From NCBI GenBank assembly GCA_964017045.1, contig OZ024807.1, forward strand, positions 17,287,941 to 17,351,940: a DNA stretch of 64,000 bases, read 5' to 3'. The position numbers and the translations under genes are program-made. The notes under the pieces were generated by a model. It did no database searches. It saw only the letters and a program-made list of their open reading frames with translations, and was not told the DNA's origin. This DNA comes from Omphiscola glabra (taxonomy: Eukaryota > Mollusca > Gastropoda > Lymnaeidae). Positions 14,001 through 23,805 of this stretch are shown here, in pieces; positions within the stretch are counted from its first letter, which is position 1, and every line of letters begins with the position of its first letter.

Positions 14001-17000
14001 GACCCCTATCCTCTCTACCTGGGCAAAACAATGCACTGTGGCCCCTATCCTCTCTACCTGGGCAAAACAATGCACTGTGGCCCCTATCCTCTCTACCTGG
14101 GCAAAACAATGCACTGTGGCCCCTACCCTCTCTACCTGGGCAAAACAATGCACTGTGGCCCCTACCCTCTCTACCTGGGCAAAACAATGCACTGTGGCCC
14201 CTATCCTCTCTACCTGGGCAAAACAATGCACTGTGGCCCCTACCCTCTCTACCTGGGCAAAACAATGCACTGTGGCCCCTACCCTCTCTACCTGGGCAAA
14301 ACAATGCACTGTGGCCCCTACCCTCTCTACCTGGGCAAATCAATGCACTGTGTACCTCTACCCTCTCTACCTGGGGAAATCAATGCACTGTGTACCTCTA
14401 CCCTCTCTACTTGGGCAAAACAATGCGCATACCCTAAATTTAGTTTTTCATCTCTTATGGAGAGCAATAATGGAGATTTAGGTGTACACTGACCTAGTTT
14501 TATTTTTACAAATCCTTTATTTTATAGTTATTTCTAAAGAGTACTGTTGTTTTAGAATTTTTAAATTAAACTTTAGTTTTTTAATTTTTTTTTTTTTTAA
14601 TTTATAAATAAAAAATGAAAATATTTCTGTCCAAAAAAATTTGTTTGTCAAGAAATACTAAAATGTGTATAACAGAAATGAAACAACTCTATTGAATTTC
14701 AATAATAAGTAAATTTTTGTGTTTTTTTACAATGTAAAGTTTTCTATGTTTTACAATATTTAAAAAAAGTGAACAAATACTGTTTTGTTGATAATAAAAT
14801 TAATATATCTCTTGTGGCCCTAAATTCAGTAGATTGAAAATGTTTGCTTGGAATTTCAAGCTGCCATAACTTTTTTTCAGAAATATTACAAATTATTGAA
14901 CATGTGGCGCCTTTTGTCAAACTCTTTGTTCTATTTTAAGAGCCTCCCACCCCTATGTACTGTGATCTCTGCACTGTGATCTATATACTGTGATCTATGT
15001 ACTGTGATATCAATTTTGTATCAGCAGTACTTAAATAATTCTACAGAAGTTTTCACGAATATCAGGTCAAAAATATCTACGTGGAGATCAGAAGTAAGCT
15101 CAGCAACAACACACATGTCCAAAGCCCCATCATCAACAGTTAATGTACACAATACAAAATACCTGCAGGTGTTGAAGAGTAAGTGTGTTAATGTTCAGTC
15201 CTATATCACCAGTCTTGAACATTAGTTCTATATCATCAGTCATATAGCATCAGTCATATATCATCAGTCCTATATCATGACCTAAATCATCGGTCATATA
15301 CCATGTACTAAATCATCAGTCCTATATTAAATATATTCATGTTTTAAAACTATATATAGAGAGTACTTACAAAACTCTGGAAATTTTTATAATATGTTTT
15401 AACTTAAATGAATCTATAAACTCAACTTAACTTAAATGAATCTATAAACTCAATGTTTAAAGTAGCATTAAGGTCTTCACACCAAACAGTCAGTCTTCCA
15501 AGTGTATCCTTACACCAGTCAGTAAAAATGTGTCCTCATATGAATCAGTCATTTTTCTAAGTGTGTCCTTAAACTAAACAGTCAGTCTTCCAAGAGTGTA
15601 CTTACACTAATCAGTCAGTCTTCCAAGTGTGTACTTACAATAATTGGTCAGCCTTCCAAGTGATCAATCTACTTAAATCTTAAGTTAATCATCAAATGAT
15701 ATATATATATAATATTTATTTTATGCTTCATTGATCTTAGTAAACTGGATAAATCTGTTGCATCCAATGTCAAATTTGAATTTTCTCCTGTTTAAAATAT
15801 TTATTTAAGATATGGAAGACAGAGCCGGAGAGAGGGCAAGAAAAAAAGCAGAAAGGGATGAAAAGAGGAGAAAACAAGAAGAAGAGAAACTGGTAAATTA
15901 AAAAAAAAAAAGAATCTACAATTTTTCCCCACAAGATTGAACACGTCCACCATAACAAATCAGTGTCTTAAGCATTTAAGATTTATGTCCTATAAATTTA
16001 TCAATTCAAATATTTACAGATGACAAAACATGGACATAAGCTTTCCATCTGATGAAAACAACTTTACTAATAAAATGTCACTGATAGGAGGTCAAAAGAT
16101 TGCACAGCGTACAGTAAATGTTAACTGTGATGCAAAAATTGGAGTCCATAAAATGAGACAGCATTTATAGCAAGATCACATTAATGCATAGTTTTACTTG
16201 TTCTACATACATATCTCTGTGATCTTTTTACGTTAGGAAGATAAGCAGTTTCATTTTTTAATGCCAGTTTTTTTCCATCTCTTGTGTTAGTAGTGAGCTT
16301 TCTGGTGTTGAAGTTGGACTAGTTTCTGTGGATTTTTTTATCATGTTGTACAAAATATGTATTTTTTAACACTTTTCCCTTTTGAAAAAAGACATTTCTT
16401 ATGCATATTAATTTACCAAATTTCATGAGCCATACCATGACAGTGTTATATCTTAAATTACTTCACATTGGGGTTATATTCTGTCTTTATAACTTTATAC
16501 TTCAAAGAGGACCTTGCCTTGACTTAAACCTGTAGCCTCCACAAAAGAGGCCCTTGCCATGACCTAAAGACTGTTTTATACATGTTCAATTGGTAGCCTC
16601 CACAAAGGAAGGCTTTCCCTTGACACAAGTTCAATCAGTAGCCTCCGCAAAAGAGGGCCTTGCCTTGACCTAAATGTTGAACAAAGCCCCAAAACTCTAA
16701 TTGGTGTTAAAATTGTATCATTATTTAAAAACTTTTAAAACCCTTGTCAGAGATCTGACTGAATATTCAATAGCATCATTGGATTATGGTTTGGTGTGAT
16801 ATTTTCATAAAGATATAATTTTACCGTCTGAAGAAAATGCAAGTTTATTATAATTATCGTTTGCATTTTAAATATTGACTTTCTTATGTTTTTTAAAAAT
16901 ATTTTTCTAGGCTGAGCTCCAAAAGATTGAGCGAGAAAAATTGTTGGAAATTGAGGCCGAAAAGAAATCACGTGCTGCTGCTTACAGACAGAAAAAAATG

Positions 17001-19724
17001 ATGGAAAAACAGGTGGATAAAATAAATAGTATCATTTTTTCAAGTCAACAAGAAAGCACATTTTTTTAGCAATAGCTGAATAAACCAAATTTATAATAAT
17101 AAAATTAGGCCATGTCATTTTAAGAATTTTCTGACTTGTTTATTTCTAAACTGTGTGGCACCTTTAAGTTTTAAGGGGTAAGGGAAAAGTTGCAAATCGC
17201 AAACTGTTTTAATTTTCAAAATGCAAACCTTTTAGCTAAAGAGAACTTTTGTGAATGATGTTAACAAGGATGAAACATTTATTTAATTTTCATTAGTTAC
17301 TATTATAAATAAGTTCTTTTTAATAGAAAATATTTCATATTTTATTATACCCCAGTTCTTAAAATGCAATGATCAAATAACAAATTTTAATTCGTTTCTT
17401 TTTTCAGAAAGAAGAGGAAAAAAAGAAAGATCAAGCACATATGGATGAAATGAACAAAAAAGCTGAAATGCACTACTTAAGATCCATTTTAAAGTATCGT
17501 GGTCTTCTTCCTTTTAAGAAACTCATTTCTTTAACCAAAAGGAATTGGTTGAAAGCAGTAAAGCACAGGGAGAAAATTGTAATGAGGTAACCTATTTTTT
17601 GTCAAATCATAGTATAATAAATAACTTGTGACTAATTATATATTATTATCAATTTATTTGAAGAAAAAAAATTAACTTCCAATAATTTATTTTCAGGCAA
17701 TGCGTAGATGCTTGGAAGTCATTTACAGAGCAAGAAGTAGATAGAAAGAATAAATTAGCAGATCAGACACATGAATTCTTAATAACCAAGCACTGTTTTC
17801 AAAACTGGAGAAATGTAAGTCATTTGTTGTCAAGTTACATGGAACTTTTGATGATATTTTGAAATAGAATCCAATTCTAAAAACATTGTCAATTGTTAAA
17901 AGTTTAACTCCAAAAAAAAAAAAAAGAAAAGAAAAGTTTTTAACTAGCCTACACCAACTTTCTCTTTAAATAAAAAGTGTGCGCATTACTGAACTGTTGT
18001 GAAATGGAAATTAATTATGTTACCGACTTGTTAGGCATCACAAATCTCTTTCAAAAGATTTTTTCCATTAATAGTTACATGCACAATCTTCTGTGTGATT
18101 TGAATACTGTGCTGTTGGCATGTTTTGTACAAGTTTTTGGTTTTTAAAATTATTTTCTCTCTAGTTTTCCAGTGAAATAGATATTGTAAGCTGTGTTGAT
18201 ATTTTCAAATTTAATTTACTGAACTGAAGATACAAGGATTTAAAATGAGATTTTAATTTGATTAATTCTATAATCAGGACAGGGTCAAACCACAGTTAGT
18301 CATGATTATTAAAGTCTCACTGTAAAAGAAAGTTGGTAGAAAAAAAAGAAGCATGCAAAAATGATTGGTAAATATTTATATAGCTAAACCACTGAATGAA
18401 ACAAGTTCAGCCATTTTTTGTTTTGTTCAGTACAAGTACCACACTCAGCTAATGGAACGAAGAGCAGAACGTCACTACCAAGACAATCTTAAAACTAAAT
18501 TTTTTCAAGCTTGGTCAGATGTGGTAGCTGATGAAAGGATAAGTTCAATGAATAAAATGGAATTGGGTCATAATTACTTCTTAAGGTGAGATTTATTATC
18601 AATAATGTTCCATTTGAAATTGTAATTAATGAAATGGTTTTACACAAAAATTACTTTTAATGCAACAGTATTATAAAAAGCTATAAATCTGTCAAGAAAT
18701 AAAGTAAGCATCTTTCAAATGGAAAATTTCTTTAACATAACAGAATTTTTAGAAATCCCAATGTTAATTAACAACCATTTAAGAAAGGCCAATAATTCCT
18801 TCCACACTTTTTATTATTTTAGCAGCTGTAGCCCGCCAAACAATAGCGGCAGTAATGCGGAAACTTCCCATTCACTACTGCCCCTGAACTATATTAATAT
18901 TCTAATGTCCCACCCACCTTACATTGCAGATTAATATACCAATATTTATAGACCACCAAACAATAGCAGCGGCAATGCATGAACTTACCATTTTCTAACA
19001 TTACTAGACAAAACATGCCCTCAAGTTCAAGTAAAGCATTCACTTTCTTAGAATTCCAGCTAGTGCTATCCCCCCCCCCCACTTCCCCCCCCCCCCCCCC
19101 CCCCCCCCCGTCTACCAAAAAAACCCCACACATATAGGTTTTTTCACACTCATGGACTATATTTCTATTCTTGTGTCCCAAACTACAGATTCATTAAACC
19201 ATATTTAAATTGAGACTATTTCAGTAAAACAAAAGAAAAATTTGCATACCAAATTCACTTGCGATATTTTTAAGAATCAGTTATGAGGAATTATATTTAG
19301 TGAAATCAGCTCCATCTTATAACAGCAGTGACATTATTACATAAAGAATTATGCATTTTGATATGAAATTCAAGCAATCTTGAATTAGAGGACTTCTCAT
19401 TTCGTTATTTGTGAAAAATGGCAATTATTTATTATATGTTATAAAATTAAAAACAATTAAAATAAGTTAAAACTGAAAATAAAAAAATATATTCATTTTG
19501 TTTTTTTAAATATGGAGTCTTTAAAAAAATCTGAATATTAAACCTACAGGTCTCTTATGAAAAAAACATTTCTTGGTTGGCGGTACTTGAAACAGAGACA
19601 GAAGAAAGAGGAAGAACGACATAAGAGAAAGCTGGAGCTGAGAAAAAAGGTTGCAGAAATGATTCCAGATTTTGCTCCCAAGGAGGATGTGTCATTTAAA
19701 CAATCTGAGGACTTAGAGAGTTGA
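1399..19724 (+). CDS. CCDC191: CCDC191-like coiled-coil protein, 18 exons, 5' end missing
   Basis: Spliced gene. Exons in phase: 1399-1531, 2029-2277, 4644-4740, 5217-5391, 7899-8017, 9200-9374, 9769-9959, 10589-10859, 11391-11674, 12797-13017, 13325-13487, 15047-15093, 15810-15892, 16911-17012, 17408-17586, 17697-17814, 18431-18585, 19550-19724. They sum to 2937 bp (978 codons plus stop). All introns are GT-AG. The protein is rich in Lys/Glu/Arg coiled coil, with repeated aromatic W motifs such as FTAWYDL, GAWRSH, DAWKSF, QNWRN, QAWSDV and LGWRYL, an SFI1-like spacing. Landmarks I associate with human CCDC191 (about 936 aa) include YNEAQELL, EPWQVT, the ERAR-KKAER/KQEEEKLA block and the end KKVAEMIPDF. 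The cellular role of the family is poorly known; a centrosome or cilium role is only inference from the SFI1-like pattern. The first exon (start codon) is not seen; the first visible exon is phase 0. Confidence 0.9.
1935..2015. repeat. TA/CA microsatellite
   Basis: Alternating (CA)n and (TA)n blocks running almost to the acceptor of the exon at 2029. Confidence 0.95.
2029..2277 (+). CDS. CCDC191: CCDC191 exon
   Basis: Phase 1 in and out. Encodes an acidic segment: QELLTQWMNEKVRFDDDDGF, then an aspartate/glutamate-rich stretch ending VGDS. A TA/CA microsatellite runs to about 13 bases before the acceptor (TTTTTTACAG). Confidence 0.9.
2427..2530. repeat. Inverted repeat, about 36-bp stem, in CCDC191 intron
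   Basis: Arms 2427-2462 and 2494-2530 are nearly reverse-complementary, sharing GAAGATTGAAATATAAAGA, with about three mismatches and a loop near 31 bases. Could be a small MITE or a hairpin RNA precursor. Confidence 0.6.
2705..2721. repeat. poly-G tract (17)
   Basis: Uninterrupted G run in an intron. One of about twenty G/C homopolymers of ten or more bases in the window. Confidence 0.95.
3208..3470. repeat. 34-bp tandem repeat, about 7.7 copies
   Basis: Unit begins CCATATCAGGTCCATTTCTA. Copies are nearly identical; one is shortened near 3340. Confidence 0.93.
3526..3735. repeat. 42-bp tandem repeat, 5 copies
   Basis: Unit core TAGGTCACCAGCCCATCTAG, directly after the 34-bp array, with a few substitutions between copies. 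Confidence 0.93.
4644..4740 (+). CDS. CCDC191: CCDC191 exon
   Basis: Acceptor TTTTCAG, donor GTAAGC. Phase 1 in, phase 2 out. Encodes DPYANLYKMEEDEAVKSVLK to KDVF. Confidence 0.88.
5217..5391 (+). CDS. CCDC191: CCDC191 exon
   Basis: Phase 2 in, phase 0 out. Encodes KDLGLNEEAKPDPRTKMELR followed by a Lys/Glu coiled coil ending EAQQLLLK. The DPR-KMELRHK-VKENR block is a strong family landmark. Confidence 0.9.
5775..7320. repeat. 71-bp minisatellite, about 22 copies, in CCDC191 intron
   Basis: Unit contains AGCCATGGATGGGACCCAGC and GGGTGGTGGGCC. The last four copies have lost one base (70 bp). The unit has no stop codon in any plus-strand frame, and 71 is not a multiple of 3. As a result all three forward frames stay open for about 500 codons. 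This is not a protein gene. Confidence 0.97.
7899..8017 (+). CDS. CCDC191: CCDC191 exon
   Basis: Phase 0 in, phase 2 out (donor GTAAAG). Pure charged coiled coil, starting EQKDREQRARKEEMELKKDM. Confidence 0.88.
8140..8840. repeat. 30/28-bp alternating tandem repeat (58-bp higher-order unit)
   Basis: Two related subunits alternate: one ends in GTGAACTCATAA, the other in GTGAATCGAT or GTGAATCAAT. Both begin CAGATRTGCA. About 23 subunits in an intron. Confidence 0.92.
9200..9374 (+). CDS. CCDC191: CCDC191 exon
   Basis: Phase 2 in, phase 0 out. Encodes NREMEEMLNKMAREELARQR to RIASRNLQ, a coiled coil leading into the first W-motif exon. Confidence 0.88.
9456..9600. repeat. Degenerate ~49-bp tandem repeat, 3 copies
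   Basis: Core AACCTCTATAAG and AGTTATATACTCTC repeated with substitutions, in a CCDC191 intron. Confidence 0.75.
9769..9959 (+). CDS. CCDC191: CCDC191 exon with W-repeat motifs
   Basis: Acceptor TTTTTTCAG. Encodes HFTAWYDLVLSRRLLMGKIK, then DWKLMLKIWGAWRSH, the regularly spaced tryptophan motifs typical of SFI1-like coiled-coil repeats. Phase 0 in, phase 2 out (donor GTTAGT). Confidence 0.9.
10589..10859 (+). CDS. CCDC191: CCDC191 exon
   Basis: Phase 2 in, phase 0 out. Acceptor ACAACAG chosen; an in-frame alternative acceptor 12 bases downstream (exon start 10601) is also open. Encodes KTLRAERHWTVSTLRKCFIS, then WQLFTQESLEKK and a Lys-rich, low-complexity tail (DEEENENELKSK). Confidence 0.82.
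11391..11674 (+). CDS. CCDC191: CCDC191 exon
   Basis: Phase 0 in, phase 2 out (donor GTCAGT). Linker region, not coiled coil. It includes CIPSEPWQVTHRHLKIIKK, resembling the conserved PWQVTRKH motif of the family. The acceptor (ATCAAAG) is weak, so the exact left edge is less sure. Confidence 0.82.
11752..12216 (-). other. Unassigned open frame of 154 codons inside CCDC191 intron
   Basis: Minus-strand frame open for 154 codons, unusual for this AT-rich intron. Contains TPPAVRLTC and RSKRSASKPVHD. I do not recognise a family. It may be a fragment of a mobile element. No start context, promoter or splice evidence. Confidence 0.25.
12367..12458. repeat. 29-bp tandem repeat, 3 copies
   Basis: Unit starts GTGCATATGACTTCTTTGTT. 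Copies are identical. Confidence 0.93.
12797..13017 (+). CDS. CCDC191: CCDC191 exon, Gln-rich coiled coil
   Basis: Acceptor ATCCCCAG; phase 2 in, phase 1 out. Encodes IGTQPWMNRHFVVNNLEHRY followed by a Gln-rich coiled coil and PPLPPLEEVEG. Confidence 0.87.
13325..13487 (+). CDS. CCDC191: CCDC191 exon
   Basis: Acceptor AAATGTTAG, donor GTGAGC; phase 1 in, phase 2 out. Encodes a low-complexity linker, VPPQGRQIPRGDEQAMAGSS to ADLETE. Confidence 0.78.
13985..14430. repeat. 39-bp minisatellite, about 11 copies, in CCDC191 intron
   Basis: Core GGGCAAAACAATGCACTGTG plus CCCTACCCTCTCTACCT. Because 39 is a multiple of 3, several frames on both strands stay open, producing false 120-173 codon ORFs. 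Confidence 0.96.
14950..15010. repeat. 14-bp tandem repeat, about 4 copies
   Basis: TACTGTGATCTATG-type unit just upstream of the 47-bp microexon. Confidence 0.8.
15047..15093 (+). CDS. CCDC191: CCDC191 47-bp microexon
   Basis: Acceptor TTCTACAG, donor GTAAGC. Inferred because the flanking exons are phase 2 out and phase 1 in and cannot join directly. This 47-bp stretch is open, has consensus splice sites and exactly repairs the phase. Encodes SFHEYQVKNIYVEIR. Confidence 0.62.
15200..15330. repeat. Short degenerate repeat (ATCATCAGTC)
   Basis: Repeated TATATCATCAGTC motifs with drift. Confidence 0.75.
15480..15665. repeat. Degenerate tandem repeat (CAGTCAGTCTTCCAAGTGT)
   Basis: About six diverged copies of a 28-40 bp unit in an intron. 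Confidence 0.75.
15810..15892 (+). CDS. CCDC191: CCDC191 exon
   Basis: Phase 1 in, phase 0 out. Encodes MEDRAGERARKKAERDEKRR and KQEEEKL, a strongly charged helix conserved in the family. Confidence 0.87.
16505..16685. repeat. Degenerate ~55-bp repeat
   Basis: Three or four copies with GCCTCCACAAAAGAGG and CCTTGCCTTGACCTAAA. Confidence 0.7.
16911..17012 (+). CDS. CCDC191: CCDC191 exon
   Basis: Acceptor TTTTTCTAG, phase 0 on both sides, 34 codons. Charged coiled coil, AELQKIEREKLLEIEAEKKS to MMEKQ. Confidence 0.88.
17408..17586 (+). CDS. CCDC191: CCDC191 exon
   Basis: Acceptor TTTTTTCAG, donor GTAACC; phase 0 in, phase 2 out. Charged helix, then AEMHYLRSILKYRGLLPFKK, an HY-x-R-x-L-K-RGL-P block also seen in vertebrate CCDC191. 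Confidence 0.9.
17697..17814 (+). CDS. CCDC191: CCDC191 exon
   Basis: Acceptor TTTTCAG, donor GTAAGT; phase 2 in, phase 0 out. Two tryptophan motifs (DAWKSF and QNWRN). Confidence 0.9.
18431..18585 (+). CDS. CCDC191: CCDC191 exon
   Basis: Acceptor TTGTTCAG, donor GTGAGA; phase 0 in, phase 2 out. Encodes YKYHTQLMERRAERHYQDNL, then FFQAWSDVVADE. Confidence 0.9.
19070..19109. repeat. poly-C tracts (11 and 25)
   Basis: Two C runs separated by ACTT in the last CCDC191 intron. Confidence 0.95.
19550..19724 (+). CDS. CCDC191: CCDC191 terminal exon
   Basis: Acceptor AACCTACAG; phase 2 in. Encodes SLMKKTFLGWRYLKQRQKKE to the conserved KKVAEMIPDF, then a short acidic tail ending LES and TGA at 19722-19724. 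Confidence 0.92.
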
Positions 19725-19976
19725 TAAATAATACTGGATAGTAGAACAATGTTAATTTCCTTGATGTGTACAAATTTAATGTCAAGACTATATAAGAGTG
19801 TTTTTTCTGGTTCAAATGAAATGAATCAAATGCATTTTCATATTTTTGGCACTGTGTACATTCTATGAAAGTAAAATTTATTAAAATCAAATAAGATATT
19901 GTAGAATGTACACAATATTGTTTATTAACTGTCCATTAATTGATTTTATTTTTATAAAAACAAATATTTTCTGCCA

Positions 19977-19986
19977 AATAAATAAA
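19977..19986 (+). promoter_or_regulatory. candidate poly(A) signal of CCDC191
   Basis: Two overlapping AATAAA hexamers about 250 bases after the stop codon. A plausible 3' end; no downstream element could be confirmed. Confidence 0.45.
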
Positions 19987-20360
19987 AATAGCCCAAACCT
20001 AAATTAACAGCATTGTTTTTAAAGGGAGCGTGCATTTTTAGGAAGCATGTGTTAAACATTATTTTGTTGTGCAAACAAGTATGGAGACAGAAAAAATAGC
20101 AAGAGAGATCTTGAGTTAGATATAGTTATAGAAACTTACAGCTTTGGCTGCTAAGATCCTTATACTGTTATTTTGAAGATTTGTTAAGATTTGGCTTCTA
20201 TAAGAAAAAAATATATCGAAGCAAGTGATACAAAAAATATTTAATTTAATTACTCAGTATATCAGTATACAAAAAAATTTCTGTACAGATACAATTTGAG
20301 TACAGTAGCCAGAAACTGTATCAGCTTACAGTAATGGCTAGAATTGGAAAGGCTAGGTCA

Positions 20361-21950
20361 CAGACCTGTTTACCCTCGAACTCCTAAAATCGTACAATAT
20401 CATCGTCTCAAAATCGTACAATACATATCTTAATAGTAAATAAATAAAAATACAGCCTACATTATGTCTATGATAACTAATTGTATAGCGTGTTCAGTGG
20501 AATCGAGTTAAGCTGGCGTCAAAATATGGAAGCACCGTAAGAGATAATTATGTCATAAAATTAGGTCATACAAAGCAAACAAACCCCAGGAGGGGCCATC
20601 TATATAGCACGTACTGGTACCCATAAAAGTCATATTATGAAACCCCCTCCCCCCCCCCCCCCCCGTTGAACGCCTACTTTTTTACGCCCCCCCCCCCCCC
20701 CCATTAACAATAACAAAAAATTAACAAAATCTATTATAGCCTATATTATGATGTTGTTACAGTAAACAAAATGTGACACGGGTTTTCACCCCAAGTGATT
20801 CGGTCAGCCCAGGCTCGAAAATCGTCTTTAGAAAGGAAGTTATTTCGAAGTGTACTTGTAAGAATTTCACACAGGGAGTCTGGTGAAAACCTAATAAGGC
20901 ATAGGCGCCGGCAAACGAAAATGTTAGAACCACTGGCGTAGCCCCAAAACAACTTGACAAAATCACATTATTAAGGAGATAAAATATCACCACAATGTTT
21001 CGCAGTTATCGTATACTAATGTTTTGTGTTTTCATAAAGAGATTGTTGTAGTGGTAATATCTAACATGACATAGTCACAACACACTGTAGTCCACCAACA
21101 CGTCTTTCCGTGCTGTGACGTCATTATTTCGCACGGCGGAACCAACCTTCCCCCACCCTCATTAATGGGGGAAAAATTGTGATTCCAAATTCAAACTGTT
21201 GTATTAAAAAATCGTTGAGGGGACAGAGCTGATTTGCGAGTTCTAAAAATATTTTTAAATGCCGCTGGCAGCGCCGCTGACTAGATCTTATAATATATGT
21301 CCAAATCCAACGTTCCAGTGCAGATTAAGTGCAGAACAGTTGGATAATGTATTTTATTTTAAAAACCATCTCTAGTTTTCTCTTTTTTCACAATCGCCGC
21401 GGTTCAGACCAACAAAATAATTATGTAACAAAACTACGTCACAAGCTTGTTAGCCGTCAAATGGGATGGTGAGTGAAGTTATCGTTACGGCGACTAGTCT
21501 AAATATTACTGTTGACGCAGATAGCTAGTTCACTGGGACAAAACAATACGACCGTCGCGACCAATACGATACGTTGCAGTGATATTTTTATAACCTTTGA
21601 CACTTCTACCAATCCCCCTATATACCACTACCCATTAATCTCGTATGCCACAAATTTCTTTGACAACCCCCACCTCCCCATCAATGCGTACATACTATAT
21701 AGAAGGATGGTTTCAACTTTAAAAACAATTACAACCAATCGTTTTTCTCGGTCCATTCACTGCCAGATCTTTTTTAGAAAGGGCTAAAACGTCCAAAACC
21801 GAAAATGTATCTATTTTTTTTAAATCGGAAAAAAAAAAAATTTCACCCGGTCTCTGAAAATCGTAGTTTTGGCGGGTCTCGGCGTACAATCGTAAAAAAC
21901 ATCTAAAAATCGTACATTGTACGCCAAAATCGTAAAAGTAAACAGGTCTG
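20361..21950. mobile_element. Non-autonomous DNA transposon, 1590 bp, 13-bp TIR, 6-bp TSD
   Basis: Terminal inverted repeats CAGACCTGTTTAC at 20361-20373 and its reverse complement at 21938-21950, flanked by AGGTCA on both sides (20355-20360 and 21951-21956). Subterminal AATCGTACAAT-type motifs recur near both ends, as transposase-binding sites do. No coding frame of note. Two poly-C tracts sit inside. Superfamily not assigned; a 6-bp TSD is unusual. A partial relative lies at 41373-41490. Confidence 0.85.
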
Positions 21951-22034
21951 AGGTCAGCATTTGTGCTATAAATAAAATATGGAAGTAATAGGAGCTGACT
22001 CCTCAAACCAAAGTCAGAATTTTCAAAAAAAAAA

Positions 22035-22470
22035 TGTCAAAACAGTCCTACTATATGGAGCTGAAACTTGGAGAACAACAGCGAGCATCACGCAAGAAGT
22101 ACAGACCTTCAAAAACATTTGCCTTAGAAATATCCTGAAGATCAAATGGCCAAACACCATCACCAACAAAGACCTACTGGATGAAACATTGCTGAAGACA
22201 TCATAAGGAAAAGATGGAACCCAGATAAAATCACCAGACATTCCCCAGATAACATCACCAGACAATCCCTAACATGAAATTCACAGGGAAAAAGAAAGAG
22301 AGAAAGCCCCCAAAAATAGACGGAGACGCGAGCTAGAGGCAGACACACAAAGGATGGGATGCACTAAGAAGCAACTGAAAAGGAAAGCACAGGAACGAGA
22401 TGAATGGAAAATTCTTGTATACGCCCTATGCCCAAGACGAGGTAAAAGGCATTCGTACGTAAGTAAGTAC
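22035..22470 (+). mobile_element. LINE 3' end (reverse transcriptase C-terminus), decayed
   Basis: Reads VLLYGAETWRTTASITQEVQ, FKNICLRNILKIKWP, then broken pieces of the usual KRKRGRPR-WRR tail and a short AAGT repeat at the end. 5'-truncated, with frameshifts. Confidence 0.75.
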
Positions 22471-22575
22471 GATGAATCGTGAGTGGTGGAGGGTTCTGAA
22501 GAGCCTTTATCTCCAGGATTTTTTTTTATTATTTCAATATCTAGTGGCGCATTTTAGAGAATAGTTGAACTCAAT

Positions 22576-22765
22576 CAGTGGCGTAGTGAGGGGGGAGCAA
22601 GGGGGGCATCATGCCCCGGGCGCAACTCAAAAAGGGGCGCCAAATGGTATATTTTACTACATATTGTATGGTTTTCGAATAAAGGGGGGGGGGCGCTAAA
22701 AAGGTATTGGGGGGCGCAAAAAAGGTATTGTGCCCCGGGCGCGAGTTAAGCTCGCTACGCCACTG
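22576..22765. mobile_element. hAT-type MITE, 190 bp, perfect 8-bp TSD
   Basis: Starts CAGTGGCGTAGTGAG and ends CTCGCTACGCCACTG. Flanked by AACTCAAT at 22568-22575 and 22766-22773. G-rich interior. A second copy lies at 58096-58264. Confidence 0.9.
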
Positions 22766-22773
22766 AACTCAAT

Positions 22774-23771
22774 GTATCTATCACTTATTAGATCAAGAAA
22801 AGGACATTTTTAAGGGTCTGGGGGGTGGCATTACTGTGCCAGTGCCATACACAAACTGAATTCACTTTAGTTGTTACGTGCCCCAGGGTAATCATTTGGC
22901 ACAAGATTATTTTCAACCCCACAATGTAACATTGATCAGTGTGAAGGAAGGGAAGCAGAAACTGTAAGTGCTGAAGACAGTCGAGCAAATTCAAAATGGA
23001 GGGGAGCATTTTTGCGCTTACTTGAATTCAGTTTTGCTTTCAGACAACTTTTAGGTGACATTTCAAACTTTGGTGTGGGAAGTGCCAAAAATAGCCATAA
23101 TAATGATCAAAGACATCTTTAACGCCGCACCAGGACATGAACAAAATTCATTTCAGTTGTGGCACCCTGAGGGAATGCATTTTCCCTGCTTAATATAGCC
23201 TATTAAATCTTTTTAGTCCTCAGAATTGTTTTGACAAATTCAAAATACAAGAATGCATTTTAGCAAATACTTTATTTAGTTTTGCAGCATTCTACACTTG
23301 AAGAGCAACGGAAGAGATGCTAGTTTAAAGATATGTAGATGTCACTTAACCTTAGAAACATCGTGTGAGCCCAAGCAACCACTACAACTGCAGTGGGCCT
23401 CGGATATTTAAGGGGCTTAAAGATGTGATGTGGATATGTTCTTACTTACCCTCTTCAGTGCAAGGTATGGGGAGGACAAAACCAAAAAGTGGCAATTATT
23501 ATTTGGAATTTCAAACTAATTTAATTTTTTACAAATTACCACTTAGATATACTTTAAAACAGTTTATTCCCAAATCCACAGAATTTATTGTAATTGACAA
23601 ATTAGGAAATTTTTTTCTAAAATAAGTACCAACCAACAATGAAATTGGCGCCATATTTGAAATGCTAGTTAAACAAATATTTTTTTTAAAGCTTTCTGAT
23701 AGATTCTCAACTTTAAATTGTTTAAATTAATTTGAAAGAATCCGTGCAACTAGCCAGAGTGTCATTTCACG

Positions 23772-23805
<34 letters not shown>

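Noticed and set aside
13915..14492. Five ORFs of 120-173 codons on both strands
   Set aside because: Produced by the 39-bp minisatellite; no start context, splice sites or family similarity.
15004..15225. 73-codon plus-strand ORF
   Set aside because: Its frame does not fit CCDC191; the microexon uses a different frame of the same stretch.
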